Assembly: GCF_018122595.1 (NCBI RefSeq)
Contig: NZ_JAGRQH010000004.1
Span: 1 to 64,000, forward strand
Origin: Neokomagataea anthophila
GTDB taxonomy: Bacteria > Pseudomonadota > Alphaproteobacteria > Acetobacterales > Acetobacteraceae
Reading direction: 5' to 3'
DNA: 64,000 nucleotides
Part shown: one piece after another, positions 1 through 9,000 of the stretch
How the letters are laid out: each line of letters opens with the position of its first letter
How positions within the stretch are numbered: position 1 is the first letter of the stretch
Notes under the pieces: model-generated
Told to the model about the DNA's origin: nothing
Database searches by the model: none
The model's input: the letters and a program-made list of their open reading frames with translations, nothing else
Position numbers and translations under genes: made by a program

Positions 1-109
1 AAACGCCGCCAACATATCCCTTCCAATTCATCAATCTTCAATTGTCAAAGAACTCATCTTTACCGCCGCTCAGCACCCCAAGAAAGGCACCACCGCGTCG
101 GTGAAGGCG
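1..109 (-). other. Leader of an rRNA operon (16S gene off the left edge)
   Basis: Read on the minus strand, this stretch contains GTTCTTTGACAATTG (39-53) followed by a GGAAGGGATATG...GGCGGCG tail running off the window. From memory, this TTCTTTGACAATTG block is conserved just upstream of 16S rRNA in many alphaproteobacteria, where it takes part in antitermination or processing. No protein-coding frame fits, and a strong promoter lies directly upstream. The 16S gene itself is not visible, so the call rests on the leader motif plus the promoter. Confidence 0.65.
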
Positions 110-138
110 CTTATAAGCACATCACACATCACTGTCAA
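110..138 (-). promoter_or_regulatory. Strong sigma-70 promoter for the rRNA operon
   Basis: On the minus strand there is a perfect -35 box TTGACA (133-138), a 17-nt spacer and the -10 box TATAAG (110-115). The downstream discriminator is GC-rich (CGCCTTC), which is typical of stringently controlled rRNA promoters. Transcription would run left, out of the window, through the leader motif. A T-rich stretch (about 140-240, minus strand) lies upstream and could act as an UP element. Confidence 0.7.
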
Positions 139-240
139 ACAACCGTCACACAACACATACACACACCAAAAACCCAATCAAAACCTCAATACAAAAACTT
201 TATCCCCAAAATACATTCGCAAAACGAAACAAAAATAACC

Positions 241-275
241 AAAAAAAATACAAAAAAACCGGGCTTTGCCCGGTT
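241..275 (-). terminator. Rho-independent terminator of clpB
   Basis: A perfect 8-bp stem AACCGGGC/GCCCGGTT (257-264 with 268-275) has a 3-nt loop. On the minus strand it is followed by a long T-rich run (241-256). It sits 15 bp after the clpB stop codon. Confidence 0.85.
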
Positions 276-290
276 CCTTTGCCTCACGGG

Positions 291-2888
291 TCAACCGCTA
301 ATGGAAACCCCATCAAGCGTCAGCCCCTTCTCATCCGCAGAAACGGCGAGAGTATCACCATCGTGAATTTTGCCTTCCAACAAAAGACCCGCCAATGGGT
401 TCTGCAAACTACGCTGAATAACCCGCTTCAATGGCCGCGCACCATAAACAGGGTCATAACCAGCCTCAGCCAACCACTCCGTACCTTTCTCATCCAAAGT
501 GAGATTAACCTTCCGATCTTCCAGTAGCTTCCGCAGTCGCTCCAACTGGATATCGACAATCCGGCCCATATCCACACGCTGCAAACGCGAGAACAGAATG
601 ATTTCATCCAAACGGTTCAAGAATTCCGGACGGAAATGCGCCCGCACAACCTGCATCACCTGATCTTGCACAGCTTCTGGTGTTTCACCATCCGACTGAT
701 TAGCCAAAACATCAGAGCCCAAATTGCTTGTCAGCACGATGATGGTATTACGGAAATCCACCACTCGCCCCTGACCATCCGTCAGACGCCCATCATCCAG
801 CACTTGAAGTAGGATATTGAAAATATCCTCATGCGCCTTCTCAACCTCGTCAAACAGAATGACCTGATAAGGGCGACGGCGCACCGCTTCGGTCAGCACA
901 CCACCTTCATCATAACCAACATAGCCCGGAGGAGCACCGATCAAGCGTGATACAGCATGCTTCTCCATGAACTCACTCATGTCGATCCGCAGCAACGCAC
1001 GCTCATCATCGAACAAGAACTGCGCCAAAGCCTTGGTCAATTCCGTCTTACCAACACCCGTAGGGCCTAAGAAGAGGAACGAACCAATAGGGCGGTTCGG
1101 GTCTTGCAAGCCTGCACGCGCGCGTCGCACAGCGTTAGAAACGGCCACCAAAGCCTGCTCTTGCCCGACAACACGATCACGCAACACGCTTTCCATGCGC
1201 AGCAGCTTCGCACGCTCGCCTTCAAGCATCCGGTCCACCGGCACACCCGTCCAGCGCGACACAACCGACGCAATACCCTGATCCGTCACGCTATCCGCAA
1301 AAAGCCCTTGCTTTGAAGCAACAGCTTCTTCCTGCTGCGCCTTCGCAATCTCAGCTTCCAGCTTAGGAATAGCGCTGTACATCAGTTCAGACGCACGGCC
1401 CAAATCCCCCTTACGCTGCGCAATCTCAACATCAGAACGTGCCACATCCAATTGCTCTTTAAGCTTCTGAATAGCGTTCACACGGTCTTTTTCCGCATGC
1501 CAAGACGCACTCATTGCGTCCGACCGCTCTTCCAGATCCGCCAATTCTGCTTCCAGAACCTCCAAGCGCTGCTTAGATGCCGCATCTTCTTCTTTACGGA
1601 TCGCCTCACGCTCAATTTTCAGCTGGATAATCCGACGATCCAACTCATCCAAAGCTTCCGGCTTGCTATCAATCTGCATACGCAAACGGCTTGACGCCTC
1701 ATCGATCAGATCAATCGCTTTATCCGGCAAGAAACGGTCCGTGATGTAGCGGTTCGACAATGTCGCGGCCGCAACCAGCGCATTATCCGTAATCCGCACA
1801 CCATGGTGCAGCTCATACTTTTCTTTAATACCGCGCAGAATTGAGATCGTATCCGCCACCGTTGGTTCACCAACGAACACCGGCTGAAAACGACGGGCCA
1901 AAGCCGCATCTTTCTCAATATACTTACGATACTCATCCAGCGTTGTCGCACCCACGCAATGCAGCGTTCCACGCGCCAATTCTGGCTTAATCAAGTTCGA
2001 CGCATCCATCGCACCGTCAGAGCGCCCAGCCCCAACCAGCGTATGCATCTCATCAATAAAGAGAATGATCTCTCCCTCAGCCGTCTCAATTTCTTTGAGC
2101 ACCGCTTTCAGGCGTTCTTCAAACTCACCCCGATATTTAGCGCCCGCGACCAATGCGCCCATATCCAAAGACATGAGCTTCTTATTGCGCAAAGCTTCTG
2201 GCACATCGCCATTCACAATACGCTGCGCCAAACCTTCAACAATGGCCGTTTTACCAACACCCGGTTCACCAATCAGCACAGGGTTGTTCTTGCTACGCCG
2301 TGCCAAAACCTGAATAGCCCGACGAATTTCTTCATCACGCCCAATCACCGGGTCCAACTTGCCCGCTTGCGCAACAGCCGTCACATCACGCGCATATTTT
2401 TTCAGCGCATCAAACGTGCTTTCAGCAGAAGCACTATCAACCGTCCGGCCCTTCCGAATTTGCGCAACAGCACTTTCCAAAGCCTTCGCCGTAGCTTTCC
2501 CTTCGGCCAAAGCTTTACCTGCAGGCGTGGAGCTACCAGCAATCGCAACCAACAAACGGTCTTGTGCTACAAAACTATCGCCCGAAGCCGTCGCGGCTGA
2601 CTGCGCGGTATCAAGCACACGCACGAGATCAGATGTCGTTTGCGGCTGACCTGCACCACCACCCTGCACCTTTGGCAACTTCGCCAAAGCAGCGTCATTG
2701 GCCGTCTGTACAACTTTCGGATCACCACCCGCAGCACGGATAAGTCCAGAAGCGGCCCCCTGCTCATCATCCAATAACGCCTTAAGCAAATGCTCCGGCG
2801 TTAATTGCTGATGGTAATCACGCAGCGCAATCGTTGACGCTGCCTGTAAAAAACCCTGACTACGTTCGGTAAATTTTTGAATATCCAT
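291..2888 (-). CDS. clpB: ATP-dependent disaggregase chaperone ClpB
   Basis: Hsp104/ClpB-family AAA+ disaggregase of the cytoplasm. It rescues aggregated proteins together with DnaK/DnaJ/GrpE. The 865-residue length matches full ClpB. Visible in order are the Clp N-terminal repeat domain (first ~145 residues), nucleotide-binding domain 1 with Walker A GEPGVGKT near residue 200, the coiled-coil middle domain (about 400-520, rich in Glu/Arg/Leu), and domain 2 with Walker A GPTGVGKT near residue 600. I chose the ATG giving [11 protein letters not shown], the usual family start, with AAAGGG about 9 nt upstream; an ATG six codons earlier (2906) is possible. The gene stands alone with its own terminator. 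No CIRCE element or convincing sigma-32 promoter was recognised upstream. Confidence 0.97.
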   Translation of the reverse strand: MDIQKFTERSQGFLQAASTIALRDYHQQLTPEHLLKALLDDEQGAASGLIRAAGGDPKVVQTANDAALAKLPKVQGGGAGQPQTTSDLVRVLDTAQSAATASGDSFVAQDRLLVAIAGSSTPAGKALAEGKATAKALESAVAQIRKGRTVDSASAESTFDALKKYARDVTAVAQAGKLDPVIGRDEEIRRAIQVLARRSKNNPVLIGEPGVGKTAIVEGLAQRIVNGDVPEALRNKKLMSLDMGALVAGAKYRGEFEERLKAVLKEIETAEGEIILFIDEMHTLVGAGRSDGAMDASNLIKPELARGTLHCVGATTLDEYRKYIEKDAALARRFQPVFVGEPTVADTISILRGIKEKYELHHGVRITDNALVAAATLSNRYITDRFLPDKAIDLIDEASSRLRMQIDSKPEALDELDRRIIQLKIEREAIRKEEDAASKQRLEVLEAELADLEERSDAMSASWHAEKDRVNAIQKLKEQLDVARSDVEIAQRKGDLGRASELMYSAIPKLEAEIAKAQQEEAVASKQGLFADSVTDQGIASVVSRWTGVPVDRMLEGERAKLLRMESVLRDRVVGQEQALVAVSNAVRRARAGLQDPNRPIGSFLFLGPTGVGKTELTKALAQFLFDDERALLRIDMSEFMEKHAVSRLIGAPPGYVGYDEGGVLTEAVRRRPYQVILFDEVEKAHEDIFNILLQVLDDGRLTDGQGRVVDFRNTIIVLTSNLGSDVLANQSDGETPEAVQDQVMQVVRAHFRPEFLNRLDEIILFSRLQRVDMGRIVDIQLERLRKLLEDRKVNLTLDEKGTEWLAEAGYDPVYGARPLKRVIQRSLQNPLAGLLLEGKIHDGDTLAVSADEKGLTLDGVSISG

Positions 2889-2977
2889 GGTACTTAACCC
2901 TTTCATGCCCCTCTCAAAGGCGACATTCCGTATTCAACCGCCCCCGAAGGCAGCGGCTGTACAGAAGATGTAAGTGT

Positions 2978-4057
2978 TCACTTTGTCTTTTCAAGAGCCT
3001 GACGTGCACGTTGCGCCGGTCCATGCAGCACTAAATCCGCAGGTGATAAACGCTCAAACGCAGCGCGCTGCTGATGCCAATAGGGATAAATCAACGCTGG
3101 CGCACTCACACGCTCCAACGCCTCAACTTGCGCATCTGTCAAACGCAAATCAACAGCCGCCAAATTATCCAAAAGCTGGCTTTCTTTACGCGCCCCCAGA
3201 ACCACCGACGTCACACCAGCACGCCCCAACAGCCACGCCAGCGCAACACGCGCAGCAGAAACACCATGCTCCTCCCCAACGCGCACCAAGACTTCAATCG
3301 TATCGTACAATTTTTCACTATCGCGCACTTCAGGCTCGCTCCAGCCTTCCACACGCCGCGTATCTTCTGGGGCAGCCTGATTACGGCGAAACTTCCCCGA
3401 TAAAAGCCCACACGCCAACGGACTCCAAACCTGCACACCCAACCCTTGATCAACCGCCAAAGGCAGAAGTTCATATTCCGCATCCCGCGCTTCCAGCGAA
3501 TAATAAACTTGCTGGCTCACGGGTGCGATCAAACGGTCCCGCTCTGCCACCGACAACAGCTTCATCGCTTGCCAGCCAGAGAAGTTGGAAATCCCCGCAT
3601 AACGGATCTTCCCCTGCTGTCTGAGCGTCTGAAGCGCTTCTAGCGTCTCATCAACGGGCGTCAGCCCATCCCATTCATGCAAGTAATACAAATCAATATG
3701 ATCTCGGCCCAAACGCCGTAAACTATCCTCACAGGCATTTAAGATATGATGCCGAGACAAGCCCTGCTCATTAGGCCCCTCCCCTGTCGGGAAGCGCACC
3801 TTACTCGTCACCAACAATTCGCGGCTGCGACCCTGTAAAGCTTTCCCCAAAATCTCTTCGGCCACACCCGCAGAATAGGCATCCGCCGTATCAAACATGT
3901 TCACACCATGCTCAACACATAGATCCACCATACGCGCGGCTGCGGAAACATCCGTGTTCCCCGTGGAAGCAAAGCCCCCCTGCCCCCCAAACGTCACAGA
4001 TCCAAAATTAAAGGCTGAAACCCGCAACCCTGAACGTCCAAGCTGACGATACTGCAT
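2978..4057 (-). CDS. Aldo/keto reductase
   Basis: NADPH-dependent aldo/keto reductase of 359 residues, predicted cytoplasmic (beta/alpha)8 barrel. The start MQYRQLGRSGLRVS is the standard AKR N-terminus. The catalytic tetrad can be traced: Asp and Tyr in FDTADAYSAG, Lys in VTSKVRFP and His in YYLHEWDG. The C-terminal cofactor region VVLGARKESQLLDNL is also typical. It resembles the bacterial branch acting on small aldehydes or ketones; the physiological substrate cannot be read from sequence. It ends about 90 bp before clpB on the same strand and is divergent from the lipoprotein gene at 4228. Confidence 0.9.
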   Translation of the reverse strand: MQYRQLGRSGLRVSAFNFGSVTFGGQGGFASTGNTDVSAAARMVDLCVEHGVNMFDTADAYSAGVAEEILGKALQGRSRELLVTSKVRFPTGEGPNEQGLSRHHILNACEDSLRRLGRDHIDLYYLHEWDGLTPVDETLEALQTLRQQGKIRYAGISNFSGWQAMKLLSVAERDRLIAPVSQQVYYSLEARDAEYELLPLAVDQGLGVQVWSPLACGLLSGKFRRNQAAPEDTRRVEGWSEPEVRDSEKLYDTIEVLVRVGEEHGVSAARVALAWLLGRAGVTSVVLGARKESQLLDNLAAVDLRLTDAQVEALERVSAPALIYPYWHQQRAAFERLSPADLVLHGPAQRARQALEKTK

Positions 4058-4227
4058 GACAAACGTACTCCCCTGTCACCGCGTGGCTCCTCTCACTACG
4101 CCACAAACACCTGACAAGTTCACGCCCAGATCTCTACACGCCGCATATTGTGAAGTTCCCTCCCCCCTTCGACAGATGCTGCACTCTGTTTTATGCTCAC
4201 CATTCCTGCCATTGACCGGGGGCTTCA

Positions 4228-5142
4228 ATGCGCCGCTTTTTACCTCTTCTGTTACCAATCGCACTCTCTGGCTGCTTTGACATACCACACCCATTTTCCA
4301 ATCCGGGTGACCAAGCCAAATATCTTGCCGCAACAAACCTGCCCCCGTCCCGGTTAGATATTCCTGCCCCCAACCTTGCAGGTCTTACCAGCACCTCATC
4401 CACTATCCTTGCTCATGAGCTCGCCACAGCCATGGTCAGCCAATCAGTGCCTGCCATTGCTCAAACACCCCGCCCCGGTGACTGGTGGGTCCAAATCACG
4501 GCAATCCCACAAGGCGGTAATATCATTCCGCATTATACCCTCATGACACCAAAGGGAGAGGCGCGGGCGGAACGTGAGGGCACTCCCATCAGCGCCGCAA
4601 ACTGGACGCAAAACGACCCCCTTCTGATGAAAACAATGGCAACTGAAGCCGCCCCCGCCATCACAGACCTGCTCACCGGCATCCAAGCCTCTCTCATGGC
4701 GCAAGATCCAAATAGCCTCATGCACCGCCCCGCCAAAACATGCTTTGAAGGCGTGCAGGGTGCACCTGGCGATGGGAACGTCGCCCTTGGGCGTGCCTTC
4801 TACTCCGCCTTCCCTAACAATACGGATACAATCCAAACAGATTGTTCAAAAGTCGATTTCATTATTCGCGGCGTTGCCAAACTCACCGCGCTCAAAGCAC
4901 CACCATCAACAGAACAAATCGAAATCGCATGGCGCGTACGCACCCCTAAAGGCGAAGAACTCGGCGCTGCGACACAGCTCCATGCTGTTCCGGCTCATTC
5001 GCTTGATGGCGCTTGGGGCGACACTGCCATCGCTGCAGCATCAGAAGCGGCCGATGCCGTACATACCATCATCACAAACTACTCAGGCCGCACACACACA
5101 CCGCTACCCAGCACCAATCCCCCCCCACCCAAGGGCTCATAA
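4228..5142 (+). CDS. Hypothetical lipoprotein
   Basis: A 304-residue protein that I do not recognise. It begins with a lipoprotein signal peptide: MRRF, a hydrophobic stretch PLLLPIAL and a lipobox LSGC with Cys16 as the acylation site, so it should be membrane-anchored in the envelope. The mature part shows no transmembrane segments and no enzymatic motif that I can name. The C-terminus is rich in Pro and Thr. It is divergent from the aldo/keto reductase and about 106 bp upstream of the DUF2252 gene. Function is unknown. Confidence 0.8.
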   Translation: MRRFLPLLLPIALSGCFDIPHPFSNPGDQAKYLAATNLPPSRLDIPAPNLAGLTSTSSTILAHELATAMVSQSVPAIAQTPRPGDWWVQITAIPQGGNIIPHYTLMTPKGEARAEREGTPISAANWTQNDPLLMKTMATEAAPAITDLLTGIQASLMAQDPNSLMHRPAKTCFEGVQGAPGDGNVALGRAFYSAFPNNTDTIQTDCSKVDFIIRGVAKLTALKAPPSTEQIEIAWRVRTPKGEELGAATQLHAVPAHSLDGAWGDTAIAAASEAADAVHTIITNYSGRTHTPLPSTNPPPPKGS

Positions 5143-5173
5143 AGAACTTTTCTTAACACCAACCGCTTGTCAT

Positions 5174-5230
5174 ACATCGGCATCGCCTTCAGGCTACTCA
5201 TAATAAGCCGATGTGTTTGGCTCCTTTTTT
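5174..5230 (+). terminator. Possible terminator after the lipoprotein gene
   Basis: An 8-bp inverted repeat ACATCGGC/GCCGATGT (5174-5181 and 5207-5214) with a 25-nt loop is followed by a run of six T (5225-5230). The long loop and the gap before the T run make this weaker than the other terminators here. It could instead be a leader structure for the DUF2252 gene. Confidence 0.35.
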
Positions 5231-5248
5231 ACTGCATGAGGTATCTCA

Positions 5249-6685
5249 ATGTCCGAACAACCCCCTGTAAAAGACGCCACATCCTCCCTCAAAACCCGTA
5301 CCGAAAGCCATAATAAGGGCGTCAATCTCCGCAAACGCCTCCCACGCTCCGCACAAGCCGAATGGCGCGCCCCCGAAGGCCGCCGCTCCGCTGTTGAGAT
5401 CTTGGCTGAACAAGGCGAAAACCGCATCGCAGAACTCGTTCCCGTTCGCTACGAACGGATGCGCGTTTCTCCCTTCACCTTCTTGCGCGGCGCAGCAGCC
5501 GTCATGGCCGCAGACTTAGCCAACACCCCAAGCGCTGGCCCGCGCGTTCAGTCCTGTGGTGACTGCCACTTGGCCAATTTCGGCACCTATGCCTCGCCAG
5601 AAGGCGTGCCCGTTTTTGACATCAATGACTTTGACGAAACACTCGAAGCCCCCTTCGAATGGGACGTGAAACGCCTTGGCGCATCCCTGATCCTCGCCGG
5701 TGAAGATGGCGGCCTCTCCCCCAAAGCATCCCGTGCTCTCGCTGAAAACATGACGCTCAGCTATGCCCAGCACATGACGCGCTTGGCGGATAAAAGCCCG
5801 CTCGAAGTCTGGGCAGACCGCATTGATTTCCGGGACGCTATCGCTGACTTTGACGATAAAAAAGTTCGTGCCCGCGCAGAGAAGCTCTTGTCTCAACGCC
5901 TCAGTGCCGCCAAAGGCTATTTCGGCCTTATCCTCGGTGATGAAGGCGCGCCAAAGCTGAAAGAAAAACCCCCTCTGGTCATGCGCATTCCGGGCCGCGA
6001 AGACATTATTCGCAAAGCCTTTGACCGCTACCTGAAATCACAGCCACCAGAACGCGCCATCCTCCTGCGCCGCTACGCGCTGAAGGACGTCATGTTCAAA
6101 GTCGTCGGCGTCGGCAGTGTCGGGACGTTCTGCGCTATCGGCCTATTCGCAACGCCAGATGGCGAATACCTGCTGCTGCAAATTAAGGAAGCACAAACCT
6201 CCGTTCTCGCACCATTCGCTGGCGCATCCCCGTTCAAGAACCAAGGCGAACGCGTCGTCACCGGTCAGCGCGTCATGCAGGCCGTCACAGACGTCTTCTT
6301 GGGCTGGACACACACCAAGGCAGACCCAACAACAGACGCACCAGACCTCACCGGCAGCGGTCGCCAGTTCTATGTACGCCGCCTGAAAGATGGCCGCTTG
6401 GCCGATATCGGTGCCGATGTCGCACAAGAAGGCTTAGCCGATTACGCCAAACTCTGCGGCCGCACTCTCGCACGTGCCCATGCTCGCTCCGGCGATGTCA
6501 GCCAGATCGCAGGTTATCTCGGCAAGGGCAAAGCCTTCGCAGATGCCATTACAACCTTCTCTGAAGCATACGCGGCACAAACACACGCAGATTGGGAATT
6601 GTTCACCGCAGCACTCGATAGCGGCGCCCTCAAAGGCCCCGCCACCGACAGCACAGCAGCAGACGATAAACCAGCCAGCGCATAA
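5249..6685 (+). CDS. DUF2252 family protein
   Basis: A 478-residue cytoplasmic protein of the uncharacterised DUF2252 family, recognised from the N-terminal block LVPVRYERM...FTFLRGAA and the central GDCHLANFG (104-112) and FDINDFDET (123-131). Those two motifs resemble the catalytic loop (HGDxxxxN) and metal-binding DFD of aminoglycoside-phosphotransferase-like kinases. A kinase-like fold is my inference, not an established function. The start ATG has TGAGGT about 8 nt upstream. It is probably monocistronic, ending in the bidirectional hairpin at 6706. The Thr/Ala-rich last 20 residues look disordered. Confidence 0.85.
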   Translation: MSEQPPVKDATSSLKTRTESHNKGVNLRKRLPRSAQAEWRAPEGRRSAVEILAEQGENRIAELVPVRYERMRVSPFTFLRGAAAVMAADLANTPSAGPRVQSCGDCHLANFGTYASPEGVPVFDINDFDETLEAPFEWDVKRLGASLILAGEDGGLSPKASRALAENMTLSYAQHMTRLADKSPLEVWADRIDFRDAIADFDDKKVRARAEKLLSQRLSAAKGYFGLILGDEGAPKLKEKPPLVMRIPGREDIIRKAFDRYLKSQPPERAILLRRYALKDVMFKVVGVGSVGTFCAIGLFATPDGEYLLLQIKEAQTSVLAPFAGASPFKNQGERVVTGQRVMQAVTDVFLGWTHTKADPTTDAPDLTGSGRQFYVRRLKDGRLADIGADVAQEGLADYAKLCGRTLARAHARSGDVSQIAGYLGKGKAFADAITTFSEAYAAQTHADWELFTAALDSGALKGPATDSTAADDKPASA

Positions 6686-6700
6686 ACATTCTGGCCTTTT

Positions 6701-6735
6701 AAAACGTGATGGTGCCGCCACAGCGGCACCATCAC
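6701..6735. terminator. Bidirectional terminator between convergent genes
   Basis: A perfect 13-bp stem (6706-6718 with 6723-6735) has a 4-nt loop CACA, placed between the convergent DUF2252 and histidine kinase genes. On the minus strand it is followed by TTTT (6701-6704). On the plus strand the tail is poorer in T, so it probably works best for the minus-strand efflux regulator operon. Confidence 0.75.
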
Positions 6736-6765
6736 ACCACTGTTAAACATAACGATACACAACAA

Positions 6766-8100
6766 TCAGCGCTGAAACTGCACACACACGCGCACTGGCT
6801 CCGCCGTATGCAGCGTGGGAGGGCGGAAATCCACCTCTGCATGCATCTGACGCGCTACTCCCATCACAATCGCCAGCCCGAGGCCACTCCCCTCGACATC
6901 ACTCACACCACGTACAAAGGGCCGTGTGAGTTGCTCAAAGCATGGGATTTCTGCACCCTCATACGCATTTTCAACGGTCAATAAGGCCTGAATACCTACT
7001 CTAATCAGCACATCTGATCCGGTGGGACTATAATGCAGGGCATTTTCAAAAATATTGCGCACCAAAATACCAGCCGCATCAATATCCCCTTGCGCCATCA
7101 CACGCTCAGGCACATCCCCCGCGAAGATCAACCTCTCACGCTCCGGCATTCCCATCCGAATTAATGACACTAGGGCAACGAGGTCAAACACCCCACTGCT
7201 AAACGCCACCCCAGATGAGACACGAGAGAACTGTAATAGCTTATCCGTTGTCCGGCCAATACGCCGCGCCTGCTGCACCAAACCCGCTACACTCTCCGCA
7301 TGTTCCGTTCCCTCAACCCCCAACTGCAACAACTGCGCTTGCGCTAAAAGAGAGGCAATCGGGTTGCGCAATTCATGCGCTGCATTGGCAGCAAAAGCCC
7401 TTTCCGTCGCAAGAGCCATCGTCAAACGCTCCAATAACGAATTCACAGCACTATGAATAACGGCGAGTTCCGGCGGCAACGCCAAGGGACGTACAGGCGT
7501 CAAATTCCGCCCACCACGCGCGGCAATCTCACTTTGCAGCACAGCCATGGGACGCAATGAGCGCCGCACAATCAGCCGCACCATCAACCAAATCACCGGA
7601 AACAACACCAAAAGCGGCGCAATCGAAAAAGCCACCGCCCGCGCAACCGCTTCTGAACGATGAAACGCTGGCTCACCCACCAAAATCACATACCGCCCAG
7701 AGAGCGATAACGTCACATACACCCGAAACCCAGCGCTATCATACAGCCCATTAGACAATGCCACATCAAAACACGTCTCCGGCGCATTTTGTGAGCGCAC
7801 CAAAACCCGCCGATCCAATGTCACAATCTGATAGGCTAAAGTACGTTGCCCTGCATGGGCCAACCACGCTACCTCAGGCGCTTTCCCCGTAGGCTTCCCA
7901 CCAGCATGAACATCCAAACGCTCATAGGTTGAAACTACAAATTCGAGCCGCTCAGCCACTTCCTGCAAGGAATTATCCAGCCGTTCCGTCACCTCAAAAT
8001 GAGTAAAAGACCCAAGCCATAACCCCAATAACAATAACCCAATGGACACACCGCCCATCACACCCGCAACAATACGCGAAGCTAAACGCCGCTGCTTCAT
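6766..8100 (-). CDS. Sensor histidine kinase of a metal-efflux two-component system
   Basis: A 444-residue inner-membrane sensor kinase. TM helices lie at about 9-32 and 152-178 and flank a periplasmic sensor region of about 120 residues. A short HAMP-like linker follows, then HisKA with the H box AAHELRNPIAS (phospho-acceptor His242), the N box NIFENALHYSP and the G box GSGLGLAIV near residue 400. The layout matches the CzcS/QseC/TctE group. Its ATG overlaps the response-regulator stop by 4 bp, so the pair is translationally coupled. Position after a CzcA-like efflux operon suggests it senses a metal cation in the periplasm; the ligand is not readable. Confidence 0.93.
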   Translation of the reverse strand: MKQRRLASRIVAGVMGGVSIGLLLLGLWLGSFTHFEVTERLDNSLQEVAERLEFVVSTYERLDVHAGGKPTGKAPEVAWLAHAGQRTLAYQIVTLDRRVLVRSQNAPETCFDVALSNGLYDSAGFRVYVTLSLSGRYVILVGEPAFHRSEAVARAVAFSIAPLLVLFPVIWLMVRLIVRRSLRPMAVLQSEIAARGGRNLTPVRPLALPPELAVIHSAVNSLLERLTMALATERAFAANAAHELRNPIASLLAQAQLLQLGVEGTEHAESVAGLVQQARRIGRTTDKLLQFSRVSSGVAFSSGVFDLVALVSLIRMGMPERERLIFAGDVPERVMAQGDIDAAGILVRNIFENALHYSPTGSDVLIRVGIQALLTVENAYEGAEIPCFEQLTRPFVRGVSDVEGSGLGLAIVMGVARQMHAEVDFRPPTLHTAEPVRVCVQFQR

Positions 8101-8768
8101 ACTGTTTTACCATCCATCGATAAAACATACCCACGCCCACGCACCGTACGAATGCGCTCCGCACCAATCTTTTTGCGTATACGACTCACATAAACTTCAA
8201 TCGCATTGCTCTCTATCGCTTCACCCAACGTATAGAGCGCATCCTCTATCTGCTCACGTGAGCATACAGCCCCCGGCCGCCGCGCCATCAACTCCAAAAC
8301 AGCCCATTCCCGCGCCGTCAAAACGACCTCTTCTGCACCACGCAGCACCTGAGAACGCCCTAAATCAATCTGGACCTCTCCCACGGCCAGCATCGTCTCC
8401 GGCAACGCCACATACCGGCGCGCTACCGCATCCACCCGGGCCATCAGTTCATCCAAATCAAACGGTTTGACAATGTAATCATCCGCCCCATCCGATAGCC
8501 CTGCAATACGATCACTCACCTGATCAAAGGCCGTTGTAATCAAAACAGCGGTCGGCCACCCCTGCGCCCGAATTTCGCGCAGGAGCTCTCGCCCATGGCC
8601 ATCTCTCAGACCCAAATCCAATAAAACAAAATCATACCGCGCCACATGCAACGCCGCACGCGCATCCGCCAACGTGGTAAACCAATCGGTCACATGCCCC
8701 GCCCGTTGCACGCGCGCCTTCACGGCTGAGCCGAGCCCCTTCTCATCTTCCACGATCAGAATACGCAC
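8097..8768 (-). CDS. OmpR-family response regulator
   Basis: A 223-residue DNA-binding response regulator. The N-terminal receiver domain has the acidic pocket VEDE (7-9), phospho-acceptor Asp51 in LLDLGLRDG and the conserved Lys in VKPFD. The C-terminal half is a winged helix of OmpR/PhoB type with the ending VRGRGYVLS. It forms an operon with the histidine kinase (4-bp overlap). It sits 232 bp downstream of the RND pump gene, and the likely target is the efflux operon promoter near 14492-14630. No specific binding site was recognised. Confidence 0.95.
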   Translation of the reverse strand: MRILIVEDEKGLGSAVKARVQRAGHVTDWFTTLADARAALHVARYDFVLLDLGLRDGHGRELLREIRAQGWPTAVLITTAFDQVSDRIAGLSDGADDYIVKPFDLDELMARVDAVARRYVALPETMLAVGEVQIDLGRSQVLRGAEEVVLTAREWAVLELMARRPGAVCSREQIEDALYTLGEAIESNAIEVYVSRIRKKIGAERIRTVRGRGYVLSMDGKTV

Positions 8769-9000
8769 CGTCTCTTCCTTTACCCAGCATCACCGAAACA
8801 CAGCGCACCATATTATCCCGGCGCACATGTTCATTAACATCCGAGGCACCAACCTCAACCGCCGTCAACACACGTAAAATGCCCCTCGAAACGCTCTATT
8901 AAGAGTGAGGAGCATATTCTTTCCAGCGTCTATACAACCCTTCATCCCAAGGGCCGTCAGCATACCAAGCCCCCAACCGCCAGAACGCCACCTCTCCGCG

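Noticed and set aside
1959-2600. 213-codon plus-strand frame opposite clpB
   Set aside because: It lies fully inside clpB on the other strand, matches no family and is low-complexity; it is an antisense shadow.
2974-3624. 216-codon plus-strand frame opposite the aldo/keto reductase
   Set aside because: Pro/His/Gln-rich shadow with no ribosome site, while the minus-strand frame has full AKR motifs.
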